DNA from: Mycobacterium botniense
GTDB lineage: Bacteria > Actinomycetota > Actinomycetes > Mycobacteriales > Mycobacteriaceae
NCBI RefSeq assembly: GCF_010723305.1
Contig: NZ_BLKW01000002.1
Span: 1,612,001 to 1,676,000 of the forward strand
Length of the DNA: 64,000 nucleotides
Reading direction: 5' to 3'
Both the position numbers and the translations under genes were made by a program. The notes under the pieces are model-generated. The model saw only the letters and a list, made by a program, of their open reading frames with translations, did no database searches and was not told the origin of the DNA. Below, one piece after another: positions 21,515 through 30,431 of the stretch (the stretch's first letter is position 1; each line of letters starts with the position of its first letter).

Positions 21515-22089
21515 CGCGGGTGGTGCTGTCCATCGGCTCCAACCTGGGTGATCGCCTCGCCCGTCTGCAGTCGGTGGTCGACGGGCTGGGCGGTACGGTC
21601 CAGGCAGCCTCGCCGGTCTATGAGACGGACCCGTGGGGTGGTATCGACCAGGGGCGTTTTCTCAACGCGGTGCTGATCGCCGACGACCCGGGGCTTGACG
21701 GGCTGGGCTGGTTGCGCAGGGTCCAGGCGCTAGAGCAGGTGGCGGACCGGGTGCGCGGCCAGCGCTGGGGCCCACGCACCCTGGACGTGGACCTGGTCAC
21801 CTGCCACGACGGTGAGACCGAGTTGGTCTCTCGCGAGAACGGGCTGACGCTGCCGCACCCGTTGGCCCACCTTCGGGCCTTCGTGCTGGTCCCCTGGCTT
21901 GCCGTCGACCCGAGCGCCGAGCTGACCGCGGCCGGACAACGGCGCCCTGTCGCCGGGTGGCTCGCTGACCTGGAACCTGCCGACCGCGCCGGTGTGCGAT
22001 GGACGGGGTTAGCGCTGAGCTTGCCGCGCCCGCCCCACACCGCGTCGATTCGACACCGGGAAGCCAATGGGACCGACCCGCAAGCGTGA
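21511..22089 (+). CDS. folK: 2-amino-4-hydroxy-6-hydroxymethyldihydropteridine pyrophosphokinase
   Basis: A 192-residue HPPK that transfers pyrophosphate from ATP to the pterin. The N-terminal SIGSNLGDR, the [11 protein letters not shown] loop, [16 protein letters not shown] with the metal-binding DxD, and [16 protein letters not shown] are all present. It follows folB with a four-base overlap and itself overlaps the next membrane-protein gene by 23 bases. The ftsH-folE-P-B-K order is conserved in mycobacteria. Confidence 0.94.
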   Translation: MTRVVLSIGSNLGDRLARLQSVVDGLGGTVQAASPVYETDPWGGIDQGRFLNAVLIADDPGLDGLGWLRRVQALEQVADRVRGQRWGPRTLDVDLVTCHDGETELVSRENGLTLPHPLAHLRAFVLVPWLAVDPSAELTAAGQRRPVAGWLADLEPADRAGVRWTGLALSLPRPPHTASIRHREANGTDPQA

Positions 22090-22543
22090 CCTGACGGCCG
22101 GCGTGGCCAGCGCCGCGGTGGTCGGTTATCTGCTTGTCGTGCTGTTATATCGCTGGTTTCCGCCGATCACGGTGTGGACGGGGTTGTCGCTGCTTGCGAT
22201 CGCCGTTGCCGAAGCGGTGTGGGGGCGCTACGTGAGGGCGAAGATTCAGGCTGGTGAGATCGGCGACGGGCCGGGGTGGCTGCACCCGCTCGCAGTGGCG
22301 CGCAGCGTGATGGTCGCCAAGGCGTCAGCGTGGGTTGGTGCTGTGGTGCTGGGGTGGTGGGTGGGCGTTCTCGCCTTCTTGTTACCCCGCCGTTCAGCGA
22401 TGCGGGTCGCCGGCGAAGACACCACCGGCACGATGGTCGCCGCCGCCAGCGCTTTGGCTCTGGTGATTGCGGCCCTGTGGCTCCAGCATTGCTGCAAATC
22501 GCCGTATGACCCGACCGAGCACCCTGAGGGCGGGGACAACTAG
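22067..22543 (+). CDS. DUF3180 membrane protein (Rv3605c homologue)
   Basis: A 158-residue protein with four hydrophobic segments (about residues 9-28, 33-52, 77-107 and 120-140) and short polar loops. This is the layout of the DUF3180 family that follows folK in most actinobacteria. The function is unknown; conserved linkage to the folate genes is the only clue. The C-terminal tail is hydrophilic. The ATG lies inside folK. Confidence 0.85.
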   Translation: MGPTRKRDLTAGVASAAVVGYLLVVLLYRWFPPITVWTGLSLLAIAVAEAVWGRYVRAKIQAGEIGDGPGWLHPLAVARSVMVAKASAWVGAVVLGWWVGVLAFLLPRRSAMRVAGEDTTGTMVAAASALALVIAALWLQHCCKSPYDPTEHPEGGDN

Positions 22544-22828
22544 CCCCATCCGCTTCGAGCCGCACCCGTTGTGCCGGCCGCTGGACCGGCATCACCCGGC
22601 GACGATGCGCACCCGCCGTTGCGCGGACAATCCGGGGCCGCCAATCCCCGGCAATGATATCGGAACAGAGCCCGCGCCGGCGGATCGACGGGGCCGCGGG
22701 CAGTTAGCTGGGCCGGCCGGGTGTGCGGGCCGGGCAATGAGCGGAGGAGGTGACCGGCAATCGGCCGGAGCGAGAATCGCCGAACCGGGGCGACACGCAC
22801 GGCGACCTCGGCCCGGTACAGTCGGGCC
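22544..22828 (+). promoter_or_regulatory. Non-coding gap ending in a leaderless promoter for the Rv3604c homologue
   Basis: No convincing gene is visible in these 285 bases. At the right end TACAGT (22817-22822) matches the mycobacterial -10 TANNNT and is six bases before the ATG at 22829. This is the spacing of a transcript that begins at the start codon. Confidence 0.6.
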
Positions 22829-24349
22829 ATGACCGTTCTGTCCCGCGGCGCTCGTGTCCGGCGCGGCGGCCGCAGGCCGGGTTGGCTGCTGTTGACGACG
22901 TTGCTGGTCCTTGCTATCGGGGCCAGTTCGGCGCTGGTTTTCACCAATCGGGTGGAACTTCTCAAACTCGCGGTGATCCTGGCTCTGTGGGCCGCCGTCG
23001 TCGCTGCGTTCGTGTCGGTGATCTATCGGCGGCAAAGTGAGGTGGATCAGGCGCGGGTGCGTGATCTGAAATTGGTGTACGACCTGCAATTGGACCGGGA
23101 GATCGCGGCGCGTCGCGAGTATGAGCTGACCGTGGAATCGCAGCTTCGCCGCGAACTGGCTTCTGAGCTGCGCGCCCAGGCCGCCGATGAGGTGGCGGCG
23201 CTGCGGGCCGAGCTGGCCGCATTACGAACCAACTTGGAAATTTTCTTCGACACCGAGCTGACGCACCGCCCGGCGCTGGAGACAGAGCGCACCGCGGTGT
23301 CCAGTTACGCCGACTGGACGCCCGAGGGCCAGACCAGATCGGGTGAGTGGGTCTCCAGCAATCGCGTCACGGTGGCGCCGACTGACGAGAGCACACGCCA
23401 AGCTGAGGAAAGCGCGATCATCGACGTACCCGAGGAGCCGCTGGCACCGCCTCGGCAAACCACGGCCGACACCGAGGTTTCAGCACATCGATATGGTGCT
23501 GAAGACATTCGCCCCGAAGCTTACCCAGCCGGTGGAACCTCGCGGTTTGCGAACGCCTCGTACGGAACCCACTGGCGGCAGGCCGAACACGGCAAACCGC
23601 ATCCCGAGGAGTGGCGGCAGGGCGAGGACAGCAATTGGCGTGCGGAGGGACGCTATCAGCCGCAACAGCCTCGCAGGTCCCGGCACGAGGCGGCGCCACC
23701 ACAACCCGAACCGCGTTTCGATGCGCGCCACCAGCCGCCCTATCCACAACCTGATCGCCAGCGCCCGTCGTGGTCCACCGGACTCGCCGAGACCCCACCG
23801 GCCCCGGAGCCCCGGCCCGGCGCGGCTGAAGGGCAGTGGGCCGCGCCCGGGACACCGGGCAGCAGTTGGGTTGCCACTCACGTCGACAATGTTGTCGGCA
23901 CCGCCGACACGGCGAATGGGTCAACAGCCGTGAGCGGGCCTTCCTCTGCTGGTGCTCCACCCGAGCCGCAGCGCGGCCGGCACGCCAGCCTGGAAGAACC
24001 CGGCGTCACCCGAGCCCGCGAAGCCGAGCCCAGCTGGCAATACGGAGCCGCGGGTGGGCGTCCGCAGCCGCGTCATTCCACGGAATACGAGGGCGACCGC
24101 ACCGGAATGGGAGTCCCCACCACGCCGGAGTGGGCGTCTTTTTCGTCACCGTCTGCGGCATCGACCGGGCCAGCGCCCGAGGCGGCTTCTCCGAGGACCG
24201 CAACCTCAGCGTCAGCGGCCCGCCACCGGAGTGCGGATTCGGTGGCGGAGGGCAATACGCACAGCGGAGGTCAATCGGTGGCGGAGCTGCTTGCGCGGCT
24301 GCAGGCTGAACCGAGTGCAGGTGGCCGGCGTCGCCGCCGCGACCCGTGA
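22829..24349 (+). CDS. Membrane-anchored Ala/Arg/Pro-rich protein (DUF6779 type, Rv3604c homologue)
   Basis: A 506-residue protein with two adjacent N-terminal membrane helices (about residues 19-38 and 46-67). A charged, probable coiled-coil region follows (about 70-150, rich in Arg/Glu with heptad-like spacing). The tail of about 350 residues is low-complexity and rich in Pro, Gln, Arg, Ser and Gly, ending in GGRRRRRDP. The M. tuberculosis homologue Rv3604c is shorter, the difference being in the disordered tail. The topology suggests a cytoplasmic scaffold at the membrane, but the function is unknown. Confidence 0.75.
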   Translation: MTVLSRGARVRRGGRRPGWLLLTTLLVLAIGASSALVFTNRVELLKLAVILALWAAVVAAFVSVIYRRQSEVDQARVRDLKLVYDLQLDREIAARREYELTVESQLRRELASELRAQAADEVAALRAELAALRTNLEIFFDTELTHRPALETERTAVSSYADWTPEGQTRSGEWVSSNRVTVAPTDESTRQAEESAIIDVPEEPLAPPRQTTADTEVSAHRYGAEDIRPEAYPAGGTSRFANASYGTHWRQAEHGKPHPEEWRQGEDSNWRAEGRYQPQQPRRSRHEAAPPQPEPRFDARHQPPYPQPDRQRPSWSTGLAETPPAPEPRPGAAEGQWAAPGTPGSSWVATHVDNVVGTADTANGSTAVSGPSSAGAPPEPQRGRHASLEEPGVTRAREAEPSWQYGAAGGRPQPRHSTEYEGDRTGMGVPTTPEWASFSSPSAASTGPAPEAASPRTATSASAARHRSADSVAEGNTHSGGQSVAELLARLQAEPSAGGRRRRRDP

Positions 24350-24350
24350 G

Positions 24351-24411
24351 CACCGGTATCCCGGTGCGGGGCGGGGTCGCCCGGCGAGGAGCGTCGTCGC
24401 CGGGGTAGAGT
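24351..24411 (+). promoter_or_regulatory. Hairpin and -10 element before the pantothenate genes
   Basis: CACCGG-TATC-CCGGTG (24351-24366) forms a 6-bp stem with a 4-base loop just after the preceding stop and may terminate it weakly; no T-run follows. TAGAGT (24406-24411) fits the -10 consensus and would start a transcript near 24418, giving the Rv3603c-panC-panD-coaX genes a leader of about 60 bases. Confidence 0.45.
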
Positions 24412-24479
24412 CGTGGCGACCGTCTGGTACCCGCAGCGCGGGACTGGAACGTGCGAGCTGACTTGTGAGGTCGTCTGCG

Positions 24480-25373
24480 ATGCTGCAGTTCGACGGTTTG
24501 CGCCCGGCCAGGCTCAAAGTGGGGATCATCTCGGCTGGCCGGGTGGGTACCGCGTTGGGTGTTGCGTTGGAACGTGCCGACCATGTCGTGGTGGCATGCA
24601 GCGCCATCTCGGACACGTCGTTACGGCTTGCCCGGGACAGACTGCCCGACACGCCGATTTTGCCGGTAGCCGATGTCGCGCACAGCGCGGAGCTGTTGCT
24701 GCTCGCTGTTCCCGACACCGAACTTGCCGCACTGGCCTCTGGTCTGGCGGCCACGTCCGCGGTGCGGGCGGGGACGATCGTGGCGCATACGTCGGGTACC
24801 AATGGGATCAGCGTGCTTGCGCCGCTGGCCGGGCACGGGTGTGTCCCGCTGGCTCTCCACCCGGCGATGACATTCACCGGTTCCGACGAGGACATCACCC
24901 GGCTGCCGGACACCTGCTTCGGGATCACCGCCGCCGACGAGGTCGGCTACGCGATCGCGCAAGCGCTGGTTCTGGAGATAGGCGGGGAGCCATTCCGGGT
25001 CCGCGAGGAAGCCCGCATGCTCTACCACGCCGCATTGGCTCATGCGGGCAACCACATCGTCGCCGTGCTCGCCGACGCGCTGGAAGCGCTGCGCTCCGCT
25101 TGCGACGGAGAGTTTTTCGGTGACCTGCCGATCGGGCTCGCTGAACGTATCCTCGGGCCGTTGGCACGGGCGGCGCTGGAAAACACGCTCCGGCACGGAC
25201 AGGACGCTCTGACCGGACCGGTCGCACGCGGTGACGCGGCGGCGGTCGCCGGGCATCTGGCTGCGCTGGCGAAGCTCGACCCGCAGCTGGCGCAGGCCTA
25301 TCGGTCGAACGCGTTGCGGACCGCACAGCGCGCTCACGCACCCGACGAGATCTTCGAGGTGCTGGCCGGATGA
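24480..25373 (+). CDS. Rossmann-like/DUF2520 protein (Rv3603c homologue)
   Basis: A 297-residue protein with an N-terminal NAD(P)-binding motif, [16 protein letters not shown] beta strand [14 protein letters not shown] and the block [13 protein letters not shown] come next. The C-terminal helical half ([23 protein letters not shown]) is characteristic of the DUF2520 proteins related to ketopantoate and F420-dependent reductases. Tight coupling to panC (ATGA overlap) suggests a step in pantothenate metabolism, but the activity is not established. The ATG at 24480 has GAGG nine bases upstream; a GTG at 24465 is possible. Confidence 0.75.
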   Translation: MLQFDGLRPARLKVGIISAGRVGTALGVALERADHVVVACSAISDTSLRLARDRLPDTPILPVADVAHSAELLLLAVPDTELAALASGLAATSAVRAGTIVAHTSGTNGISVLAPLAGHGCVPLALHPAMTFTGSDEDITRLPDTCFGITAADEVGYAIAQALVLEIGGEPFRVREEARMLYHAALAHAGNHIVAVLADALEALRSACDGEFFGDLPIGLAERILGPLARAALENTLRHGQDALTGPVARGDAAAVAGHLAALAKLDPQLAQAYRSNALRTAQRAHAPDEIFEVLAG

Positions 25374-26317
25374 GCGGCAAACCGCCTCCGGCATTTGCCG
25401 CCGGCGAACTCAACGTCTATTCGGCGCCGCGCGATGTTGCTGACGTCAGCCGGGCGCTGCGGCACACGGGACGCCGGGTGATGTTGGTGCCGACCATGGG
25501 CGCGCTGCACGACGGGCATCTGGCCCTGGTCCGTGCCGCCAAACGGGTGCCCGGGTCGGTGGTCGTGGTCTCGATATTCGTCAACCCGCTGCAATTCGGC
25601 GCCGACGAAGATCTCGACACCTATCCGCGCACTCTCGAGGATGATCTGGCCTTGCTGCGTGATGCGGGTGTCGAGATCGTGTTCACTCCCAGTGTCGCGG
25701 CGATGTATCCGGACGGTGTGCGCACCGCCGTGCACCCCGGTCCGCTCGCCTCCGAACTTGAGGGTGCTGCCCGGCCGACTCATTTCGCCGGCATGCTGAC
25801 CGTCGTGCTCAAGCTGCTGCAGATCGTGCGGCCCGACCGGGTGTTCTTCGGCGAGAAGGACTATCAGCAGCTGGTCCTGGTCCGGCAGATGGTCGCCGAC
25901 TTCAACATCGATGTGCAGGTCGTCGCGGTGCCGATCGTGCGGGATCCCGACGGGCTGGCCATGTCATCACGTAACCGCTACCTAGACGCGGCGCAGCGAC
26001 AAGCCGCCTCGGCGCTGTCGGCGGCGTTATTGGCCGGCAGACGGGCGGCATCGGCTGGAGCCGATGCCGCCGTCGACGCGGCGCGTGCCGTACTCGACGC
26101 CGTGCCCGCGATCGAGGTCGACTATGTGCAGGTCCGTGACACCGCGCTGGGGCCTGCACCGGCCAACGGTCCTGCCCGGCTGCTGGTAGCAGCCAGGCTG
26201 GGAAACACCAGGCTTTTGGACAATGCCGCCATCGAAATCGGAATCCTCGCCGGCGCCGATGCGAAAACGCCGGTCGGCTCGGGTAAGCGGATCCATGAAT
26301 CACCCTGGAGGAATTGA
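25370..26317 (+). CDS. panC: Pantothenate synthetase
   Basis: A 315-residue ligase that condenses pantoate and beta-alanine using ATP. The HIGH-like motif is in [16 protein letters not shown], the pantoate-binding strand is [12 protein letters not shown], and the block [16 protein letters not shown] and the KMSKS-like MSSRNRYL are all present. The start overlaps the Rv3603c stop by four bases, and the stop overlaps the panD start by one base (TGATG). Together with PanD it supplies pantothenate for CoA. Confidence 0.96.
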   Translation: MSGKPPPAFAAGELNVYSAPRDVADVSRALRHTGRRVMLVPTMGALHDGHLALVRAAKRVPGSVVVVSIFVNPLQFGADEDLDTYPRTLEDDLALLRDAGVEIVFTPSVAAMYPDGVRTAVHPGPLASELEGAARPTHFAGMLTVVLKLLQIVRPDRVFFGEKDYQQLVLVRQMVADFNIDVQVVAVPIVRDPDGLAMSSRNRYLDAAQRQAASALSAALLAGRRAASAGADAAVDAARAVLDAVPAIEVDYVQVRDTALGPAPANGPARLLVAARLGNTRLLDNAAIEIGILAGADAKTPVGSGKRIHESPWRN

Positions 26318-26736
26318 TGTTACGGACGATGCTGAAATCAAAGATCCACCGTGCCACCGTCACCCAGGCCGATCTGCACTACGTCGGCTCGGTGACTATC
26401 GACGCCGACCTGATGGATGCTGCCGACCTGCTGGAGGGCGAGCAGGTGACTGTCGTCGACATCGACAACGGTGCCCGGCTTGTCACCTACGCGATCACCG
26501 GTGAGCGGGGCAGCGGAGTGATCGGGATCAACGGCGCTGCAGCGCATCTCGTCCACCCCGGTGATTTGGTGATCCTGCTCGCCTACGGGACCATGGAAGA
26601 GGCGGAGGCCCGCTCCCACCAACCGCGGATCGTGTTCGTCGACGCCCGCAACAAGCCGGTTGACCTGGGCCACGACCCGGCTTTGGCTCCCGCCGGCGCC
26701 GCCGAGCTGATCTCATCCCGGATGAGTGCGGGGTAA
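26317..26736 (+). CDS. panD: Aspartate 1-decarboxylase
   Basis: A 139-residue pyruvoyl enzyme that makes beta-alanine from aspartate for PanC. It self-cleaves at Gly24-Ser25 in HYVGSVTID; both residues are present, as are the proton donor Tyr in [10 protein letters not shown] and the LLAYGTM strand. The ATG at 26317 has GGAGG six bases upstream and gives the mycobacterial length. It is followed after two bases by coaX. The long disordered C-terminal tail seen in mycobacterial PanD is present. Confidence 0.96.
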   Translation: MLRTMLKSKIHRATVTQADLHYVGSVTIDADLMDAADLLEGEQVTVVDIDNGARLVTYAITGERGSGVIGINGAAAHLVHPGDLVILLAYGTMEEAEARSHQPRIVFVDARNKPVDLGHDPALAPAGAAELISSRMSAG

Positions 26737-26738
26737 CT

Positions 26739-27554
26739 GTGTTACTGGCGATCGACGTCCGCAACACCCACACTGTCGTGGGGCTGCTCGCCGGATCGAA
26801 AGAGCACGCAAAAGTCGTCCAGCAGTGGCGGATCCGCACCGAATCCGAGGTCACCGCCGACGAACTGGCGCTGACCATCGACGGGTTGATCGGGGAGGAT
26901 TCCGAGCAGCTCACCGGCGCGGCGGCCCTGTCCACCGTTCCGTCGGTGCTGCACGAGGTGCGGATCATGCTCGACCAGTACTGGCCGTCGGTGCCGCGTG
27001 TGCTCATCGAACCCGGTGTGCGTACCGGCATCCCGCTGCTGGTTGATAACCCGAAAGAGGTTGGTGCCGACCGGATCGTCAACTGCCTGGCAGCTTTTCA
27101 TAAATTCGGCACGGCCACCATCGTCGTCGACTTCGGTTCCTCGATCTGTGTCGACGTGGTGTCGGCCAAAGGGGAATTTCTCGGCGGCGCTATCGCGCCG
27201 GGAGTGCAGGTATCCTCCGACGCCGCCGCGGCCCGTTCGGCGGCGTTGCGGCGGGTGGAGCTGGCCCGGCCGCGTTCGGTGGTGGGCAAAAACACCGTCG
27301 AGTGCATGCAGGCGGGTGCGGTGTTCGGCTTCGCCGGACTGGTTGATGGCCTGGTGCAACGCATCCGGAACGATGTCGACGGATTCGCCGGCGACGATGT
27401 CACGGTAGTGGCCACCGGGCACACCGCGCCGCTGCTGCTGCCCGAACTGCACACCGTCGACCACTATGACCAGCATTTAACCCTGCACGGCCTGCGGCTG
27501 GTGTTCGAACGCAACCGCGACAGCCAGCGCGGCCGGCTCAAGACAGCTCGCTGA
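26739..27554 (+). CDS. coaX: Type III pantothenate kinase
   Basis: A 271-residue ASKHA-fold kinase that starts CoA synthesis by phosphorylating pantothenate. The N-terminal phosphate loop [14 protein letters not shown] is present. Further on are [12 protein letters not shown], the catalytic Asp block [14 protein letters not shown] and GGAIAPGVQ. The GTG start is two bases after panD, so the operon panC-panD-coaX is continuous. Beyond coaX, 27555-27730 shows no gene. Confidence 0.93.
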   Translation: MLLAIDVRNTHTVVGLLAGSKEHAKVVQQWRIRTESEVTADELALTIDGLIGEDSEQLTGAAALSTVPSVLHEVRIMLDQYWPSVPRVLIEPGVRTGIPLLVDNPKEVGADRIVNCLAAFHKFGTATIVVDFGSSICVDVVSAKGEFLGGAIAPGVQVSSDAAAARSAALRRVELARPRSVVGKNTVECMQAGAVFGFAGLVDGLVQRIRNDVDGFAGDDVTVVATGHTAPLLLPELHTVDHYDQHLTLHGLRLVFERNRDSQRGRLKTAR

Positions 27555-27730
27555 CGATCCGCATTTCGGTGGTGTCGTTGCCAGCCGGAGATCTGCCCGG
27601 TTGCGTGCTGTCACAGGCTCGACGCAGAAGACGCAACTCGGGGCGTGCGCCGGCCGGGTAGGCGAGTGGCCGGGACATGATGCCGCGGCGGAAACACGAC
27701 CGGAACCCTTGCGACACGCACCGAACCAGT

Positions 27731-27746
27731 ATTAGATTGACCTAAT
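27731..27746 (+). promoter_or_regulatory. TetR-type operator overlapping a leaderless promoter and start codon
   Basis: ATTAGATTGACCTAAT has 5-base inverted ends (ATTAG/CTAAT). Inside it, TAGATT (27733-27738) is a TANNNT -10 ending six bases before the ATG at 27745. The operator therefore covers -10, start site and start codon of the regulator, a natural arrangement for autorepression. Confidence 0.6.
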
Positions 27747-28368
27747 GGTGTTAGGAGAACCGATTGGCGATCGGAGGCACCGGCGGCATCGGGCCACCAG
27801 GCAGGAGATCGTGGACGCGGCCTGGGATGCGGCACGGGAGAAAGGATTGGCCGGGCTCACCTTGAGTGACGTGGCGGCCCGGGTCGGGATGCGGGTGCCG
27901 TCGCTGTATTCGTACTTCGCCTGCAAAAACGAGATCTATGACGCGATGTTCGCCCAGGGCAACGAGGAATTCCTCGAGTTCATCACCCGACGACGTGCCC
28001 AGCTGCCGCGCCGTCCCCGCGACCTGGTCAGGGGAGCGTTTCGCATCTTCTTCGACTTCTGCACCGCCGACCCGGTGCGCTACCAGCTGCTGTTCCAGCG
28101 CACCATCCCGGGGTTCGTCCCGTCGGAGTCGTCCTACGCCAAGGCAATCGAGGTGTTCGACGTCTTTCGCCGCCAACTCGCCGACGCCGGGCTGACCGGC
28201 GACCAAGCCGACGAGGATCTGCTCACTGCGCTGAGCTCCGGGCTGGTCGACCAGCAGATCGCCAACGACCCGGGCGGCGAGCGGTGGGGCCGGCTGCTCG
28301 ATGAGGCGGCCGACATGGCCTATGACCACCTGATCAGAAAACGGCGCAAACAACGGAGGTCATCATGA
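27745..28368 (+). CDS. TetR/AcrR family transcriptional regulator
   Basis: A 207-residue regulator. The N-terminal helix-turn-helix runs from RQEIVDAAWDAAREKGLAGLTLSDVAARVGM to SLYSYFACKNEIYDAMF (about residues 17-67). The ligand-binding domain carries FDFCTADPVRYQLLFQR, seen in many actinobacterial TetR proteins with the TetR_C_13-like or WHG-like fold. It appears to control its own operon with the following SRPBCC and amine oxidase genes (ATGA overlap with the first). This three-gene cassette is absent at the M. tuberculosis coaX-lysS junction as far as can be recalled. Confidence 0.85.
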   Translation: MVLGEPIGDRRHRRHRATRQEIVDAAWDAAREKGLAGLTLSDVAARVGMRVPSLYSYFACKNEIYDAMFAQGNEEFLEFITRRRAQLPRRPRDLVRGAFRIFFDFCTADPVRYQLLFQRTIPGFVPSESSYAKAIEVFDVFRRQLADAGLTGDQADEDLLTALSSGLVDQQIANDPGGERWGRLLDEAADMAYDHLIRKRRKQRRSS

Positions 28369-28832
28369 CAAGTGCTCGCCGCGGGGAAGTGACACTGCAT
28401 ATGGACGCCCCACCCCAGAAGATCTGGGAGGTCTTGGCCGACGTCGAGCGGATGGGCGAATGGAGCCCGGAGTGTTACCGGGTGCGCTGGTTGGGCGGCG
28501 CCGGTTCGCCGGCGAAAGTGGGCGCCCGCTTCAAAGGGTCGAACCGATGGCGCTGGATGCGCTGGTCGATGACGTGTGAGGTGATGACGGCCGATCCCGG
28601 ACGGGAACTGTCGTGGGTGACGATCCGAGGCGGGAAGCCGATCGTCCGCTGGACTTACCGGCTGCAGCCGGCCAACGGCGGCACCGACGTCACCGAGTCG
28701 TTCGAGGCGCTGCGCTGGCCACTCGATGTCCGGGTTGCCGAGGACTACCTCATGCGTGGCCGCAACGAACAGCGCGCCCGGGCGATGCGCACCACGCTTG
28801 AGCGCATCAGGGCGGCCGTGGAAAGCGCTTAA
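28365..28832 (+). CDS. SRPBCC family protein (polyketide cyclase/dehydrase-like)
   Basis: A 155-residue START/Bet v 1-like fold protein. It begins with a beta strand ([30 protein letters not shown], given here only as landmark residues 7-36), the standard SRPBCC opening. A conserved [10 protein letters not shown] and [17 protein letters not shown] strand pattern follows, then a long C-terminal helix. Such proteins bind small hydrophobic ligands in a cavity; the ligand here is unknown. It is coupled to the TetR gene and stands 17 bases before the flavin amine oxidase gene, hinting that it may present or process the same compound. Confidence 0.82.
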   Translation: MTSARRGEVTLHMDAPPQKIWEVLADVERMGEWSPECYRVRWLGGAGSPAKVGARFKGSNRWRWMRWSMTCEVMTADPGRELSWVTIRGGKPIVRWTYRLQPANGGTDVTESFEALRWPLDVRVAEDYLMRGRNEQRARAMRTTLERIRAAVESA

Positions 28833-28849
28833 GCCTGTGGGAGGCGCAC

Positions 28850-30241
28850 ATGCCACAACGCGACGTCGACGTGGTGGTGGTCGGAGCCGGGATCGCGGGG
28901 CTGGTGGCTGCCCGCGACGTGATGCGCGGTGGTTTTGACGTCGTGGTTTTGGAGGCGCGTGAGCGCGTCGGTGGCCGGGTGCTCAACGCGGAGCTCCCCG
29001 ACGGCGCCCCCATCGAGGTCGGCGGGGCCTGGGTGGGTCCGGGACAAACCGAGATCCTCGATCTGATCGCGGATTTGGGGCTCTCGCTGTCCCCAACCCA
29101 CGCCGAGGGCCGAAAGGTGCTCGACTTCAATGGCCGGACGCTCAGGTATACCGGGCGCATCCCACGGTTGAATCCGGTGGTGCTGGCCGACATCGGCTAC
29201 GGATCGTGGCGGCTGGGCCGCCTGACCCGCACCCTGCCGCCACCCGGGGGCATGGTCGACACTCGCGCCGCAGCGCTGGATGCGCAGACCTTTGCCGCCT
29301 GGCTTTACCGCCACCTGCGCACCCGCGGCGGGCGCGAGTTCCTGCGGTTCGTCACCAGGGCGGTCTTCACCACCGAACCCGAAGACCTCTCCGCGCTGTG
29401 GGCGTGTTCCTACCTCGGCGCCAACCAGGGGCTGGGGGCGTTCCTCACCATCGAGGGTGGGGTGCTGCAGAACCGCATCGTCGGCGGCTCGCAGCAGATC
29501 GCTCTGATCCTGGCGGCACAACTCGGCGACAGGGTCAGGTTGAACTGCCCGGTCACCGAGGTGGAGTGGGATGACGACAGCGCCAGGATCCGCCTGCCGG
29601 AATCGGCGACCCTCTCCGCGCGGCGGGCCATCATCGCGGTGCCGCCGATACTGAGCGGCCGAATCCGCTACGCGCCTCCGTTGCCCGCCGATCGCGACCA
29701 GCTGATCCAACGGATGCCCATGGGGCGGGTGATCAAGACCAACGTCATCTACGATGAGCCGTTCTGGCGCCGTGATGGTTTCAGCGGCCAGGCCAACAGC
29801 GACCGGCGGACCGCGGCCACCGTGCTGGACAACACGCCTGCCGCAGGAGCACCCGGCGTCCTGGCCGTCTTCACCGAGGGACGACGGGCGGACTTGGTGA
29901 GCCGGCTGCCGCAATCCGACCGCCGCCAGCAGGTGCTGACCGATCTGGCCGCCTACTTCGGGCCAGCAGCTAAAGATCCCATTGCCTATATCGAACTCGA
30001 TTGGGCGGCAGAGCAATACACTCGTGGGTGCTACGGTGCGTTCACCACACCCTCGGCCCTGACCCGGTTCGGCCCGGCGCTGCGCGCGCCGGTCGGACCC
30101 CTGCATTGGGCAGGCAGTGAAACGGCGCGGCGCTGGACTTGCTCGATGAACGGCGCGGTCGAATCGGGTCACCGCGCCGCCCGGGAGGTCACCGAGGCGC
30201 TTAACGCGGCGCAGAAGCCCCCGACGACGCAGTCGGCGTAG
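28850..30241 (+). CDS. FAD-dependent amine oxidase (flavin monoamine oxidase family)
   Basis: A 463-residue flavoprotein. The Rossmann dinucleotide motif [13 protein letters not shown] is near the N-terminus, then [24 protein letters not shown], and the C-terminal FAD-contacting [11 protein letters not shown]...GAVESG. It would oxidatively deaminate an amine and release hydrogen peroxide; the substrate (polyamine, arylamine or amino acid) cannot be told from sequence. The aromatic-cage region reads WTCSMNGAV instead of the common W-x-G-Y-M, so the substrate pocket may differ. GGAGG stands seven bases before the ATG. Confidence 0.85.
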   Translation: MPQRDVDVVVVGAGIAGLVAARDVMRGGFDVVVLEARERVGGRVLNAELPDGAPIEVGGAWVGPGQTEILDLIADLGLSLSPTHAEGRKVLDFNGRTLRYTGRIPRLNPVVLADIGYGSWRLGRLTRTLPPPGGMVDTRAAALDAQTFAAWLYRHLRTRGGREFLRFVTRAVFTTEPEDLSALWACSYLGANQGLGAFLTIEGGVLQNRIVGGSQQIALILAAQLGDRVRLNCPVTEVEWDDDSARIRLPESATLSARRAIIAVPPILSGRIRYAPPLPADRDQLIQRMPMGRVIKTNVIYDEPFWRRDGFSGQANSDRRTAATVLDNTPAAGAPGVLAVFTEGRRADLVSRLPQSDRRQQVLTDLAAYFGPAAKDPIAYIELDWAAEQYTRGCYGAFTTPSALTRFGPALRAPVGPLHWAGSETARRWTCSMNGAVESGHRAAREVTEALNAAQKPPTTQSA

Positions 30242-30413
30242 GCGTCCCCTGTCCGGAGGAGAAAAATCCGACCCGCCGGATCGGACAACTCGCGTTCGCC
30301 GATGGCTCCTGCCGAGAAAACCGCGACCGGCCGGCCCGCGGCGAAACGGCAGAGCGGGGGGTCCGAACCGACCGGCCCGCTGCCGTATCGGCAGGTGCTC
30401 GCGCGGTTTGATT

Positions 30414-30431
30414 TAAGCTGGCACGTCGTGA
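30414..30431 (+). promoter_or_regulatory. Leaderless lysS promoter and start block
   Basis: TAAGCT (30414-30419) is a TANNNT -10, eight bases before the GTG start at 30428. The 18 bases TAAGCTGGCACGTCGTGA are identical to those at 47262-47279 before cysS. The 186 bases between the amine oxidase stop and lysS contain no other feature. Confidence 0.65.

Noticed and set aside
22467..22832. Frame bridging the gap between the DUF3180 gene and the Rv3604c homologue, ending in an ATGA-like junction
   Set aside because: Arg/Pro/Gly-biased translation without predicted structure, no ribosome binding site, and a leaderless promoter for the next gene lies inside it.
24413..25123. GTG frame starting right behind the TAGAGT -10, considered as a leaderless gene
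   Set aside because: It runs out of frame over Rv3603c and reads Arg/Gly/Cys-rich nonsense with no domain.
28829..30172. Minus-strand frame opposite the amine oxidase (about 447 codons)
   Set aside because: The plus strand has a clear FAD enzyme with a ribosome binding site; the antisense product shows no domain.
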